This document shows positions 18,801 through 28,800 of a stretch of 64,000 nucleotides of DNA, in pieces. A program made the position numbers and the translations under genes. Each line of letters begins with the position of its first letter. The first letter of the stretch is position 1. The DNA is from Candida dubliniensis CD36 (lineage: Eukaryota > Ascomycota > Pichiomycetes > Serinales > Debaryomycetaceae): contig NC_012863.1 of the NCBI RefSeq assembly GCF_000026945.1, positions 1,577,710 through 1,641,709 on the forward strand, in the 5' to 3' direction. The notes under the pieces were generated by a model, which saw nothing but the letters and a program-made list of their open reading frames with translations, was not told where the DNA came from and made no database searches.

Positions 18801-20148
18801 TTACAAATCAATACGTGACTTTATCACTAAAAAATCGACCAGATTGGCTCGACTTAGGGAAGAGAGAGGTTTGAAGGCATATTTTACAGCCCCCAACGAG
18901 GATGAAATTGTTATGGATGAGGATCGTGTAACCTCCAACGCAATTGATCAATTGCTGAAGATTTCTCTGAATGCAGTGAAAACATTTTTGGAACAATGTC
19001 TTTACAAATACTCTCGTGCCCGAGTTGAACCTGGAACTGCTGTTGGAGCTATTGGTGCACAATCTATTGGTGAGCCAGGTACGCAAATGACCTTGAAAAC
19101 TTTCCATTTTGCTGGTGTGGCATCTATGAATGTTACGTTGGGTGTTCCTCGTATCAAAGAAATTATCAATGCATCAAAAGTCATATCAACGCCAATTATC
19201 AATGCAGTATTGGTTAACGATGACGACGAAATTGCGGCACGTGTTGCCAAAGGGAGAATTGAAAAGACACTTTTGGAAGATGTCGCATTTTATATTGAAG
19301 ATGTTTACAAGGACAATCTTGCCTACTTGTCGATCAAGGTCGATTTGGAAACAATCGATAAGCTTCAATTAGAGCTTAATTTAGAAAACATTGCTGTTGC
19401 CATTGCTAATGCTCCTAAATTAAAGATTTCGCAGAGTGACGTTTCGGTGACTGGTAAGGACAGAATTAATGTTTTAGTTAGTATCAAAGAGACCAAAACA
19501 GAGAGTTTGAGAAATACTGTCGACCCCAAGAATGCTTTGTTCTTCAGAATGCAGCACTTGAAGAGAGCTTTGCCTGGTGTTTGTATTAAAGGGTTGCCCA
19601 ATATTTTCCGTGCTGTTATCAATATAAAAGACGATGGTAAAAAGGAGTTGTTAGTAGAAGGATATGGATTGAAGGATGTTATGAACACCGAAGGTATAGT
19701 AGGAACCAAAACTACCACAAATCATGTTTTGGAAGTGAATCAGATACTAGGAATCGAGGCTGCCAGAGGATCTATTATTAAGGAAATTGATTATACAATG
19801 AGTAACCACGGTATGAGTGTTGATCCTCGTCATATTCAATTATTGGGTGATGTTATGACTTATAAAGGTGAAGTGTTGGGTATTACTAGATTTGGTTTGA
19901 GTAAAATGAGAGATTCGGTTTTACAATTGGCTTCGTTTGAGAAAACAACGGATCATTTGTTTGATGCTGCATTTTTTATGAAGAACGATAAAATTGAAGG
20001 TGTTTCTGAATGTATTATTTTGGGACAAACAATGCTGATTGGAACTGGTTCATTTAAATTGGTTAAATCTAGTAATTACGAAAAGAAAGTATTAAAGAAA
20101 AAACCAACATTATTCGAATCATGTTGTGAAGTAGCAGCTAGTGCTTAA
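15802..20148 (+). CDS. RPO31: RNA polymerase III largest subunit (C160)
   Basis: The 1448-residue catalytic subunit of RNA polymerase III, which transcribes tRNA and 5S rRNA genes in the nucleus. The N-terminal zinc region CSTCHGNLASCHGHFGH (about 67-83) and a second Cys cluster with CLKCNH are present. RNA pol III rather than I/II features include LKGKQGRFRGNLSGKRVDF. The metal-binding active site NADFDGDEM is intact at residues 505-513. The bridge-helix/trigger-loop region GAIGAQSIGEPGTQMT lies near residue 1080. Length matches yeast Rpc160 (1460). There is no Pol II-type CTD, as expected. The ORF is complete and uninterrupted. Confidence 0.97.
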   Translation: MKEVVVDIAPKCIKGLEFGALSAKDIVAQSEVEIQTRDLYDLEKGRVPKEHGALDTKMGISSNAQECSTCHGNLASCHGHFGHIRLALPVFHVGYFKSIISVLQCICKNCAAVLLDEQSKRQYLNDLRKPHIDNLRRMKIIKKIIEQCKKQRRCLKCNHINGVVKKAASGAGPAALKIVHDTFRWIGKKETLEKTIWDEELDQVFIRNPELEKFAKRIHDDLNPLKTLNLFKQITPQDCELFGLDPAKGGRPEMYIWRYLPAPPVCIRPSVMMDAQSNEDDLTVKLTEIVWTSSMIRAGIVKGISINNLMEQWDYLQLSVAMYINSDSANPALLTGGGGAKSSKPIRAFCQRLKGKQGRFRGNLSGKRVDFSGRTVISPDPNLKIDEVAVPDRVAKVLTYPEKCTRYNKKKLQKLIVNGPDIHPGANYVMKQNEPGKRNLRFGDRVKLAKTLQIGDIVERHIEDGDVVLFNRQPSLHRLSILSHYAKIRPWRTFRLNECVCTPYNADFDGDEMNLHVPQTEEARAEAINLMGVKNNLLTPKSGEPIIAATQDFITGSYLISHKDSFFDRATLVQLLSMMSDADIQFDIPPPTIFKPVMLWTGKQVFSLLIKPNKKSNVVINLDAKNKTFHPPKKGLPNEMSPNDGFVVIRGSKILSGLMDKSTLGDGKKHSVFYTILRDYGPEEAAAAMNRMAKLCARFLGNRGFSIGINDVTPADELKQKKELMVEQAYLKCDQLIDLYNRGKLETQPGCNEEQTLEAKIGGLLSKVREEVGDVCIRELDSLNAPLIMATCGSKGSTLNVSQMVAVVGQQIISGHRVPDGFQDRSLPHFTKNSKTPQSKGFVRNSFFSGLTPPEFLFHAISGREGLVDTAVKTAETGYMSRRLMKSLEDLSSQYDNTVRNSSNGIVQFTYGGDGLDPYDMEGDAKPVNFNRQWDHAYNLTYNVDDVSLLPYQIEELVDSILAPLENKLIRYDNLGNALNDKEKEEKIEYIDQNDGERDFYKSIRDFITKKSTRLARLREERGLKAYFTAPNEDEIVMDEDRVTSNAIDQLLKISLNAVKTFLEQCLYKYSRARVEPGTAVGAIGAQSIGEPGTQMTLKTFHFAGVASMNVTLGVPRIKEIINASKVISTPIINAVLVNDDDEIAARVAKGRIEKTLLEDVAFYIEDVYKDNLAYLSIKVDLETIDKLQLELNLENIAVAIANAPKLKISQSDVSVTGKDRINVLVSIKETKTESLRNTVDPKNALFFRMQHLKRALPGVCIKGLPNIFRAVINIKDDGKKELLVEGYGLKDVMNTEGIVGTKTTTNHVLEVNQILGIEAARGSIIKEIDYTMSNHGMSVDPRHIQLLGDVMTYKGEVLGITRFGLSKMRDSVLQLASFEKTTDHLFDAAFFMKNDKIEGVSECIILGQTMLIGTGSFKLVKSSNYEKKVLKKKPTLFESCCEVAASA

Positions 20149-20274
20149 GGAGTATATAGTGGTGCAAAGAATGAATATGAGTAGGAGTTTTTTTCGGCAT
20201 GTAAAAGAATGTACGCGAACAAAAAAAAGAAAAAGAGTAAAACAACTGATAAACACATCTTTGTGCTGTTAACC

Positions 20275-20907
20275 ATGTCTAGAGACGGAACGTTTTCATA
20301 TATCCATTTGGATGATCCCAATAAAGTGCTTTATATTGAGAGATGGAAGGATGATCCCATAACCTACGATGATATAGAAACCAACAACTTGGTAGAAGCT
20401 GCAGTAAACGTATATCCCCAATTGTTTGCCGAGGAAGAAGAAGACGACGGCATCCTAAACTTCCCATCTCAACAATTTGGATCGAAACTATATAAGAATA
20501 GACGATCAATAAAACAAAAGCGGTGGATGGACTTGAATATTGAAAGTTTCAAACTGGATAACAAGAATGTGGTGGATAAAACTTTAGTTCCGCCGGTTGC
20601 TGGGGATCCTGATTTGGCAGAATTTCTAAGTAATGGATACAACAAGGAAGAGTTTCTGATACTACAATTATCACCAGGAAATAATACAGTCTATCACAAC
20701 AGTGATATGTCTTTGAATTCTACGTCTGATTATGTTGGAAACTCAAACAACACTTTTATTAATATGAGATCAAATTCTACAAGTCAACAACAACAACAAC
20801 AACAACAACAGCTGCTGCTGCTGCAGTTTCAAACCCCTAGACCCGGAAGAGTAAGACAAGTATCTACAGATAAGTTCCAAACTCCTGTGAGCAGAATAAT
20901 GAGGTGA
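20275..20907 (+). CDS. Uncharacterised protein with poly-Gln/CTG run
   Basis: The product has 210 residues from ATG 20275; the longer frame from 20209 adds a Lys-only leader and is unlikely. I do not recognise it. The N-terminal half has an acidic patch (EEEEDDG, about residue 54) and basic KNRRSIKQKRW; the C-terminal half is Asn/Ser-rich. Near residue 175 a CAA/CAG glutamine run is followed by four CTG codons (about 20811-20822). These read Leu in the standard code but Ser in the CTG clade, giving a Q-then-S tract. It is 126 bp downstream of RPO31 and convergent with the Spc110-like gene. Confidence 0.65.
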   Translation: MSRDGTFSYIHLDDPNKVLYIERWKDDPITYDDIETNNLVEAAVNVYPQLFAEEEEDDGILNFPSQQFGSKLYKNRRSIKQKRWMDLNIESFKLDNKNVVDKTLVPPVAGDPDLAEFLSNGYNKEEFLILQLSPGNNTVYHNSDMSLNSTSDYVGNSNNTFINMRSNSTSQQQQQQQQQLLLLQFQTPRPGRVRQVSTDKFQTPVSRIMR

Positions 20908-20950
20908 GTAATAATACATAATTTATATTTATTCCAATTACAATACATAA

Positions 20951-23900
20951 TTAATTGTATTTAAGTCTGGCCACATCTACTTCTCCTCTAACTCGTGTCA
21001 ACTCTCGGTATCTCTCCACTTGATCCCGGGTTCTTCGTCTAATTCTGACTGCTGCTAGCACAAATTTGGCCAATGCTGCAAATGTCAACTTTGGTCGTTT
21101 CTCCCTCGATAAATTCACATACTCAGGGTAAATGCCTAATTTTGCCAAGTTACTATTATCCTCCTTATTTGCTAGCACCTGGGTCGAGTTGCGAATTGAA
21201 TTAATGGTAAAGTTATACAAGAACTTAAAGTCACGGGCCTTAATATTTGTGTCTCTATATCTTTCTTTAAAGTAATAATTTTCGTTTTGAATATATTCAA
21301 TCCAGTCTGTGTTATCCAATTTTTTTCCAAGTCGTCTATATTCGGTTGCCTTTATGGCTAATCTCTTGCAGTTTCTGGTCATTGTTGATAATTCCTGATT
21401 CAGAGCTTCAAGTTGACGATTCAAATCCTTGTTGTTGGATCTTGCCTTTAATAGTTCGATATCCATATTTTGCTTTTCATCTTGCAACTCTGTGATTTGT
21501 TTCTTGTACTTTTCTTCAGTTGATTTCAATTGGGCGTTTGCTTTCTCTAGCTCATCTCGAGTAAGCTTCAATTGAAATTCCACATATTGTTCAATGGTTG
21601 ACGATTCTGGTGACTGTTTGATTTTATCTACTTCTTTTTCCAATTGCTTCATTTTGCTTTCATAAGTTTGAACCAAATCATATGCATCGGCTAATTCTTT
21701 TTGCAATTTTTCATTGACGTTGTTGTCAACTAGCGAGAGTCTAAGTTTCCTTTCCAAGTCCTCGATATAGTCGTCACTTGCCTTGATTTTGTGTTTAAGG
21801 TCTTGAACCTCGTTCTTTAACTCAGTAGATTCCTTGTCATGCAAGGAAAACTTGTTCCGCGTATACAATTCTTCAACAATTTCTTGTAGATCTGCGATAT
21901 CCAACTCCATCTTAGACGCTTTCTGTTCAGCAGCTGCTCTGGCAGACTCTGCCTTCTTCAATTGCTCCAGCAATTCAATATTATCTGAGTATAATTCTCG
22001 ATCATCCATAAATTTGTCTGCTTGTTGTTTTAATTTAATATTTTCAATCTCTAAGGTCTTTAATCTTGCATTTTCTCTTTCCAAATCTGTTAGGTCATTC
22101 TTCAATTTTCTTATTAGGTTTTCGATCTCATAGTCGACTTCAGCTTTCTTTTCTGAATTTGCTATCCTTAATTCTGAAAGCTGGTTCTCCAAATCAGCAA
22201 TTTCTTTCCACGATGCCTCAAGCTGATTACTAAGGTGGACATTGTCAGCACGTAATTCCGTTTTTTCGGAAACCGAACTTTGCAAATTCTCAAGTTCGGT
22301 TCGGAACCTCGTCAACTCTCTTTCTTTTGAGAGCGAAACCCTTTCAAGTTCAGCTAATTCTTTGTAATGCTGTTCTTTATCAGTAGCATATTCAGATTGA
22401 AGATTCTCCAATTTTTTCAATAACTCTTTGTTTGCACGCTCGACTTCCTTTAGCTTCCTATGTGTTTCCTTATTGTGGACTTCATTTTCAGCAAACTCAT
22501 TCTCATGGGCTTTTAACAGTTTTATTTCTTTTCGAAGTTTTTCATTCTCTTTTTCAGCTTTTTCAAACTCTAACTCGTAAAATGCAATTTGGTGAGCATG
22601 TTCAACTTCTTTGTCTTTCAACTCCTTGAAATTATTCAAATACTTCTTGACTTTGTCTTTTAACTGAACATTTTCTTGTTTTAATTGGTCAATCTCATAA
22701 TGCTTAGCCTTGGGATCATATTCACTATTCTTTGTCCTTATTCTTTGAATCTCTTCAGATAATTGACTATTCTCGTATTCTAAATCTCTTATCTTTGCTC
22801 TATACTCATTATCAATGGTCTTTTGTTCATTGTGCAATTCATCAATAAAGGCTTCTTGTGTCTGTACTTTGTTTTGAAGCAGTTCTAAGTTTTTCATTAA
22901 TTTCTCAGTCCCGTCGGAGTTGTTTTCAAACTGAGACTTTAGGGTATCCAATTTTGTTTCAAGTAAGTTAATTTCTTGGGCCTGATTCAAAACTTTGTTG
23001 TTTAGCTCTTTTACATTATTGGTTTTTTCAGACAAATTCATTTCAAGATTCTCATTTTTTGATGCCAAAAGTCGGTTCATTTCTTGTTGTTTATCTAATT
23101 CGGTAGATAATTTTTCAATCTGGAGTTCAGAGCTCTCTCTCAGTTGAGACTGTTGCTGATTAGCGGCAGCCTCAGTTCGATGTAATTTGTCAATTGCAGC
23201 TTCCAATTCGTGAATCCTTGCTTGAAATTCGTCATTCTGTTTCATGACAACATCAAATTCGACTTCAGAATGTTTCATATAGTCTTCCAATTCAGAAACT
23301 TTTGATGTCAACTCGTTTCTTTCAGATTTCAAGGCTTGAATTATCTCTTCATTTTCAAGTTGTGATTCTTTTAATTTGTTTTCAGCTTTCTGTTCAGACG
23401 ATAACAGTTTTTGCAATTCGTAAATTTGATGATTTAACTGCTGGATAATGTTACTCTTTTCTTGTGAATCATTACTGTTACTGATAATATTCTCCTTATT
23501 ATTCTGTAATTCGGCAATTTGCGATTCCAACTGTTGAACATGCTGATGTAATGTTGCCAACTTTTCCTTTAATTCAATGTTTTCTTTTCTTACTTCCCTT
23601 TCATTAGCAGGCATATTCTCCAATGATCTGATAAGTTCTTTATACTTAATCTTCCAACCGTAATTCTCCAGTCGCAATTCTTTAATGGTTTCTTCCAGTT
23701 GTCTTGCGGCGATCCCGCCGCTGTCATCGGTAATAAAAGCGTGTCTATCTGGGCTCCTTCTATTTCTTTGTGTTATTGGTGAAAGTTGTGGACGGATAGG
23801 GGAGACTTTTTCAAAATCTTCAACGGTGTCATCAAATAATCCTGAATCATGAGAATAGTGGGAAGCAAGGTTGGAGTCTGCTAATGGACGAAATAGTTTC

Positions 23901-24070
23901 CTTCTAGGTGGCGATGTTTGTGGTTTCGGTTCCTCTGGGTAGCTGTGATACACTTGAAAAGAAGAAGTTGATCCATTTCTTTTTCCAATAGGAGTAAACT
24001 CAGGACGCGGCGCTTCGGTTTGAGATCTCCCTTGTGGGGAGCCTAGTAATGATCCAAAACCTAAAACCAT
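20951..24070 (-). CDS. Coiled-coil gamma-tubulin complex receptor, Spc110-like, with CM1 motif
   Basis: The 1039-residue protein is mostly coiled coil (about 125-960). Just after a disordered, SP-rich N-terminus (1-120) comes a CM1-type segment: IKELRLENYGWKIKYKELI followed by ENIELKEKL (about 128-175). CM1 is the element by which Spc110, Spc72, Pcp1 and Mto1 bind the gamma-tubulin complex. The C-terminus ends in a basic amphipathic stretch (KFVLAAVRIRRRTRD, about 1005-1020), fitting a spindle-pole/calmodulin-binding tail of Spc110/Pcp1 type. I infer that it anchors microtubule nucleation at the spindle pole body. An MluI cell-cycle box lies 144 bp upstream, and S. cerevisiae SPC110 is cell-cycle regulated. 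Spc72 is the main alternative. Domain call good; exact orthology moderate. Confidence 0.75.
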   Translation of the reverse strand: MVLGFGSLLGSPQGRSQTEAPRPEFTPIGKRNGSTSSFQVYHSYPEEPKPQTSPPRRKLFRPLADSNLASHYSHDSGLFDDTVEDFEKVSPIRPQLSPITQRNRRSPDRHAFITDDSGGIAARQLEETIKELRLENYGWKIKYKELIRSLENMPANEREVRKENIELKEKLATLHQHVQQLESQIAELQNNKENIISNSNDSQEKSNIIQQLNHQIYELQKLLSSEQKAENKLKESQLENEEIIQALKSERNELTSKVSELEDYMKHSEVEFDVVMKQNDEFQARIHELEAAIDKLHRTEAAANQQQSQLRESSELQIEKLSTELDKQQEMNRLLASKNENLEMNLSEKTNNVKELNNKVLNQAQEINLLETKLDTLKSQFENNSDGTEKLMKNLELLQNKVQTQEAFIDELHNEQKTIDNEYRAKIRDLEYENSQLSEEIQRIRTKNSEYDPKAKHYEIDQLKQENVQLKDKVKKYLNNFKELKDKEVEHAHQIAFYELEFEKAEKENEKLRKEIKLLKAHENEFAENEVHNKETHRKLKEVERANKELLKKLENLQSEYATDKEQHYKELAELERVSLSKERELTRFRTELENLQSSVSEKTELRADNVHLSNQLEASWKEIADLENQLSELRIANSEKKAEVDYEIENLIRKLKNDLTDLERENARLKTLEIENIKLKQQADKFMDDRELYSDNIELLEQLKKAESARAAAEQKASKMELDIADLQEIVEELYTRNKFSLHDKESTELKNEVQDLKHKIKASDDYIEDLERKLRLSLVDNNVNEKLQKELADAYDLVQTYESKMKQLEKEVDKIKQSPESSTIEQYVEFQLKLTRDELEKANAQLKSTEEKYKKQITELQDEKQNMDIELLKARSNNKDLNRQLEALNQELSTMTRNCKRLAIKATEYRRLGKKLDNTDWIEYIQNENYYFKERYRDTNIKARDFKFLYNFTINSIRNSTQVLANKEDNSNLAKLGIYPEYVNLSREKRPKLTFAALAKFVLAAVRIRRRTRDQVERYRELTRVRGEVDVARLKYN

Positions 24071-24514
24071 AGTTATTGAGTAGAGTGAAGTTTAGAAAGG
24101 ACTTGAAATTGAAAGTCAGATTGTAATATTTTTTTTTTTTTTTTGTTTTGTTGATGTGTTTGTTGTGGTTTTGTTTATTTGGAGGGACGAGTTTTCCAGG
24201 ATGAAATAAAAAAACGCGTAAAAATTTATTTCCCCATTTGATTTTATTTTTTATTATGGATTTTGTATAACATGGCCCATGGTTGGTATTTCTGTATTGA
24301 CTCGATTCAGGGTCAGTTTCACGGAAGATGGAACCTTGTAGTAAACCCCCAAAAGGTATTGATCTTGGAATTGCAAAATCAATTTTCAAGATCTTTTAAG
24401 TTGTTTTCATTTTTGAAAATAAATTTCTACTCTTTTTTGTCCATATTTTGGAGTAAATACTAATTCGCATACTATTAGTCTCACTAACAAAATTCATTCA
24501 TTTTATCTACTAAC
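24071..24514. other. Intergenic region upstream of the Spc110-like gene
   Basis: 444 bp between the TRP4 stop and the Spc110-like ATG. It contains a T-tract (about 24128-24144) and an ACGCGT box (separate entry). Short reading frames across 24263-24463 are not convincing. Confidence 0.5.
24214..24219. promoter_or_regulatory. MluI cell-cycle box (ACGCGT)
   Basis: ACGCGT is the palindromic core of the MCB element bound by MBF at G1/S. It lies 144 bp upstream of the minus-strand Spc110-like gene, within normal promoter range, flanked by A and T runs. Confidence 0.55.
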
Positions 24515-25633
24515 CTATAAAACTTCTTTTGAACTGTTTTGAAAATCTTCAAGTGCTTTCTTGGCAGCACCACTTACAATGGACTTTTTAGCCAACGCCA
24601 CACCGTCAACCCAATTTTCGGCTATACCAGATACAACAGCAACTGCAGCACTATTCATTAAGATATAATCAACCAATGGGTGGTTATTACCGTCTTGCTT
24701 CACTTTAAATTCATCGCTATCTTGATTTAAAATATGTAATAATGTTTCAGCATTTTCTTGTGGTGTTCCAGATTTCACTGTAGATAAATCATGTTCTGGC
24801 AACCCAAAATCCTTTGGCGATATTCTACTACGTTCAATTTTACCACTTTTATCAATTGTCCATGTCTTTGTGTATCCAATTGGCGAGATTTCATCAAGAA
24901 CGACCTCTCCAAAAACAACCATTGTTTTTTCATGTGTTTGACTTTTCATTGCCAATAATGATGCTGCTTGGGCATAAGATTCACCCAATTTTTCACTATA
25001 CACTCCCAAGACTCTGGCTCTAAGCGGTATTGGGTTGATTAATGGACCCAAAATATTGAAAATAGTAGGCACACCCAACTCCGATCTAATATGAGCAACT
25101 AAGCCCATCCCTGGGTGAAAGGAAGGTGCAAATAGAAAACAAAATTTTGATTTTTTAACAATTTCCGGTGTGGTGACCTCGTTTACATGGGACAAGTCCA
25201 CTCCCAACGACTTTAATAAATCACCAGACCCCGAAGACGAAGTTGAAGCCTTCCCACCATGTTTGCACACTGGTAAACCCATCCCCCCAGCCACAATCGC
25301 AGATGATGTAGAAACATTAAACGTATTTTGGCCATCACCCCCTGTTCCAACTATATCGATGTATCCTTTGGAATCAACCAACTCGGGCGGAATGGTTTTG
25401 GCAAAATGTAATACTGTTGTGACGGCTGCAGCAATATAGTCAGGCTCTTGATCTAGTCCTCTCAACCTTAAAGAGCTTAAAAATGCTGCAGTTTGAATAT
25501 CAGATGGGACATCGCTAAAAATAAGTTCAAGGGCCTCTGACAAATCTTTAGGTTCCAAAGTTGGTGGGTGTACTACCAATTTCTTCAAGTATGGTGTCAA
25601 TGCATTCTTAGACGAAGACGTCATATTCTTCAA
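24515..25633 (-). CDS. TRP4: Anthranilate phosphoribosyltransferase
   Basis: A 372-residue enzyme joining anthranilate to PRPP, the second step of tryptophan synthesis. The PRPP-binding GTGGDGQNTFNVSTSSA is clear near residue 96, with HGGKASTSSSGSGDLL following and GPLINP near residue 195, in the standard family order. Complete and intact. The first ATG gives MKNMTSSS; a second ATG three codons on is equally possible. A perfect Gcn4 site lies 185 bp upstream, as expected for general amino-acid control of TRP4. Confidence 0.96.
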   Translation of the reverse strand: MKNMTSSSKNALTPYLKKLVVHPPTLEPKDLSEALELIFSDVPSDIQTAAFLSSLRLRGLDQEPDYIAAAVTTVLHFAKTIPPELVDSKGYIDIVGTGGDGQNTFNVSTSSAIVAGGMGLPVCKHGGKASTSSSGSGDLLKSLGVDLSHVNEVTTPEIVKKSKFCFLFAPSFHPGMGLVAHIRSELGVPTIFNILGPLINPIPLRARVLGVYSEKLGESYAQAASLLAMKSQTHEKTMVVFGEVVLDEISPIGYTKTWTIDKSGKIERSRISPKDFGLPEHDLSTVKSGTPQENAETLLHILNQDSDEFKVKQDGNNHPLVDYILMNSAAVAVVSGIAENWVDGVALAKKSIVSGAAKKALEDFQNSSKEVL

Positions 25634-25817
25634 AACTAATGGTTATTCTATAGCGAGGGAAAATCAAACAAACTAGTAAGTCTAACCTTTATTCTATGTT
25701 TAGCTGTAAATATGTCTAGAGGAAGATGAATAATTGCAAGTGTTTTCTGTGGTTGAAAATTTTCTTTCCACAACACCTTTTTCGCTCGAGCTACAAAAGA
25801 AAAAAAAAAAAAAAAAA

Positions 25818-25824
25818 TGAGTCA
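25818..25824. promoter_or_regulatory. Gcn4 site TGAGTCA upstream of TRP4
   Basis: TGAGTCA is the exact palindromic Gcn4/bZIP consensus. It lies 185 bp before the TRP4 start codon, next to an A-tract (25800-25817), in the short gap after the BRR2 stop. TRP4 is a known Gcn4 target in S. cerevisiae. Confidence 0.7.
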
Positions 25825-25843
25825 ATCTTCGCAACACCTCTTC

Positions 25844-28800
25844 CTATACTACATCGATAACAAATTCCATTTCTTTATCGGCGTCTAGGTACGAATCACA
25901 AATCAAATAAATTGTTAATTCATGCTTACCTTTGTTTGGGATAGTAAATTCAATTTCGAAAGATTGGCTCATCTTTTGAATATTGACTTTCTTTATGCCA
26001 TACAAATGACGAGTCTTACTATCACCAACAACAATCCACCAGTTCTCTTGCTTGACAGGAGGAAAATTTTCATTTTTGACAACCTCTAATGAATCCATCT
26101 CTTCATCTCTCTCAACAGTAACAGTAACAAATTTTGAGGCGTTAGAAGTAACCTCACCCTTCATTTCATACAGCAACTCAATATTAGGATACAGATTCAC
26201 AAATGAAGCAACTTCATTCAATTGTTCATCAGGCAACTGCAATATTTCGTCTCGTTCTTCGTCTTCCAATGACATTATATCATATACCGTTTCTACGTTA
26301 TGCTGAGTGCATCTAGCTAAAATTTCATTGCTAAAGCATGGAACTTGCTTTAATGGGTTATCCGAACTCCACACTGCCTGGACTATCATCTGTGACAAAT
26401 CCATAGCCAATAAAACATTCAATGAACCATCACTGGACAACAAATCTATAGCAGCATTTAAAATTGGCAAAATCCTATTCAAAACTGACTTTTGATCTTG
26501 CTTCAAGTCCAGTGGAACGCTGACTCGTGATATGTGTGCCTGTAATAGTATAAAAGCTTTGAAAAAAGGCGATTCATAATCATCTTGACTATATTTGATT
26601 GGTAGTTTGGTTTGAAGTTTTAGCAACAATGCGTCGTCATCTTCGCGTACTGGTAAGTAACTAAACTCGGTTGCATTTGTTAATGCATGGAAAATATCTT
26701 TCAATTTACTTTTATTGCTAAGCTTGCTCAAGTTAGATATCGTTTCAAAAGTACTGTTGTAATGCGATGCAATAACAATTTTATTTAATGGGCTAATAAT
26801 ATCGCCTTCTTCCTCTTCTTCGATAAATTCTTCTTTGTTGAAATCATCAAAAACACTTTCTATCAATTCCGACAAATAGGTTGAGATCCCATTATTTGAA
26901 ACTTCTTTCAAATCATAAAAACTTGGATTCTTAAGCAATCTTCGATAAAAAAACGTGAATGTCAAGACATCAATACAATTCTGTCTTTGCTTAATAATAC
27001 CATTGGCAGCAGCGTCCATAAAAAATTCGTGCAATGAGTTTGGGAGCAAGCTCTCCACCGCAAGCCCCAGATTTAAAAGCGAGCTGTAGAATTCAACCAT
27101 CTGCGAAGTTGTATAGATATGTACTACTCCACCATCTTGACAACAGCCTAACATCTCATACAAATCATTGAGCGGGTAATCAAGGAATCGATGCTCATGC
27201 CCATCATATATCCTCGTTCCAGCAACAAATACATTATTTGCAACTGGTGCAAACTTGCAAGTATCCACAGTGCAAAATAATACTCCAATAGACTTGGATT
27301 CAAATAATCTCTCCACAATTAGTCTATCAACCCGCGACATTCCTGAATAGAACACGGCAATCCCTTTGGGTAACAAGTTTTTCAATAATGGATTCTGAAT
27401 TTTCAGGATATACTTTTCCAATTTCAATAAATCAACTGCTCTCCATTCTTGTGCTTGGTTATTTTCGAGCATAGCATGTGCCATTTCGAAGGCATGGTTA
27501 TATGATGGGGCAAAAATGATTGTGTTCTGCAAACCACTATTCACTTTAGCCAAATCCTTGTAAATTTTAACTGGGTTGTCAACACTGAGTTTAATTTCTG
27601 TAATTTTGTTTTCGCGACTAAGCGGAGCAAAATTGTAGGTTTCCAGTTTTGCCACTCCTATCCACTCTGCAATATCACGACTGTTTAATACAGGGCTCGA
27701 TAAACCAATAATTCTTAGTGCATAATCGTCCCACTGTGAAGTTAGCATACGAACTCTTGTGACGAGCATCTCGTAGTGAACATCTGAACCAACTAAATGC
27801 AAGTCATCCCAGATAAATAAATCAATAGATCGGAAGGCCTTTCTAGTTTTCCAACGCTTTGATAAACAGTTAAATTGTTCAGGTGTGGCCAAAACCAACT
27901 GAGTTTGATTCACAGTGGTCAAATCCTCACGCAAATTACCGCTTAGCACGTTGATTTCTTTCTCGAACGACAGAAAAAACGTGGACCATTTTTTGAACAA
28001 TTTATCAACAAGTTCCTGGCATGGGTTAATATATACTATTCTGCCTTTATGGTTAGCCCAATGATTCAATATAGCCAACTCCGCTAAAACTGTTTTCCCG
28101 TCACCTTTGGAAGAGCCAATAAAAACATTAGTTTCGCTATTATAGATTGCATCAAACGTCGACGACTGCAATTTGTTGAAATGAGTAAATGGAAACAACT
28201 CCCCCACCGTTTCTGTAGGTACCAAATCCACTTTGTTATCCAAATAATGAGGTGACACTTTGGGAGAAATCACGTCAGACAACATAATAGAGCTTTTCCA
28301 AGTGCAATGTACCCATTTTTCACTGACAAACGATAGGATATAATTGGGCAAATGTGGTGAAACAAAGGGAACAAAGAACTCCAAAATATGTGGTTTATTG
28401 ATATTTTTGCGCTTTACAATAAACTGTTCGCTATGCAAGAGCCTATTCCCATCACAGCCTTCCAAAAAAACATTAAAAATCTCTTGGCTTCCATGAATAG
28501 CCAGAATCCAAGACCATTCTGGAATCACTTCAATCTGTATGCGTAGAAACTGGTCTGTGATTGGTTGAACCATATATTGGATCGATACCTTTGGGAAAGA
28601 ATCGATATATTGTTTGGCAACTTGGGCATTTCCCTTTAGATTTAATGCAACAGCAAGCTCTTCTGTGTTTAAATGGAAATATCTAATCCATGGCAAATGT
28701 GACATCTCTGATGCTCTGATGATTTGTTGCGGGACCGCGTCACCAAATTGTCTCAAAGGCGAATTGTTTAACCACAATCGTTTATCTACCATTTTGCACA

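Noticed and set aside
26000..28500. Degenerate second helicase cassette of BRR2 as damage
   Set aside because: An inactive second cassette is a normal, conserved feature of Brr2.
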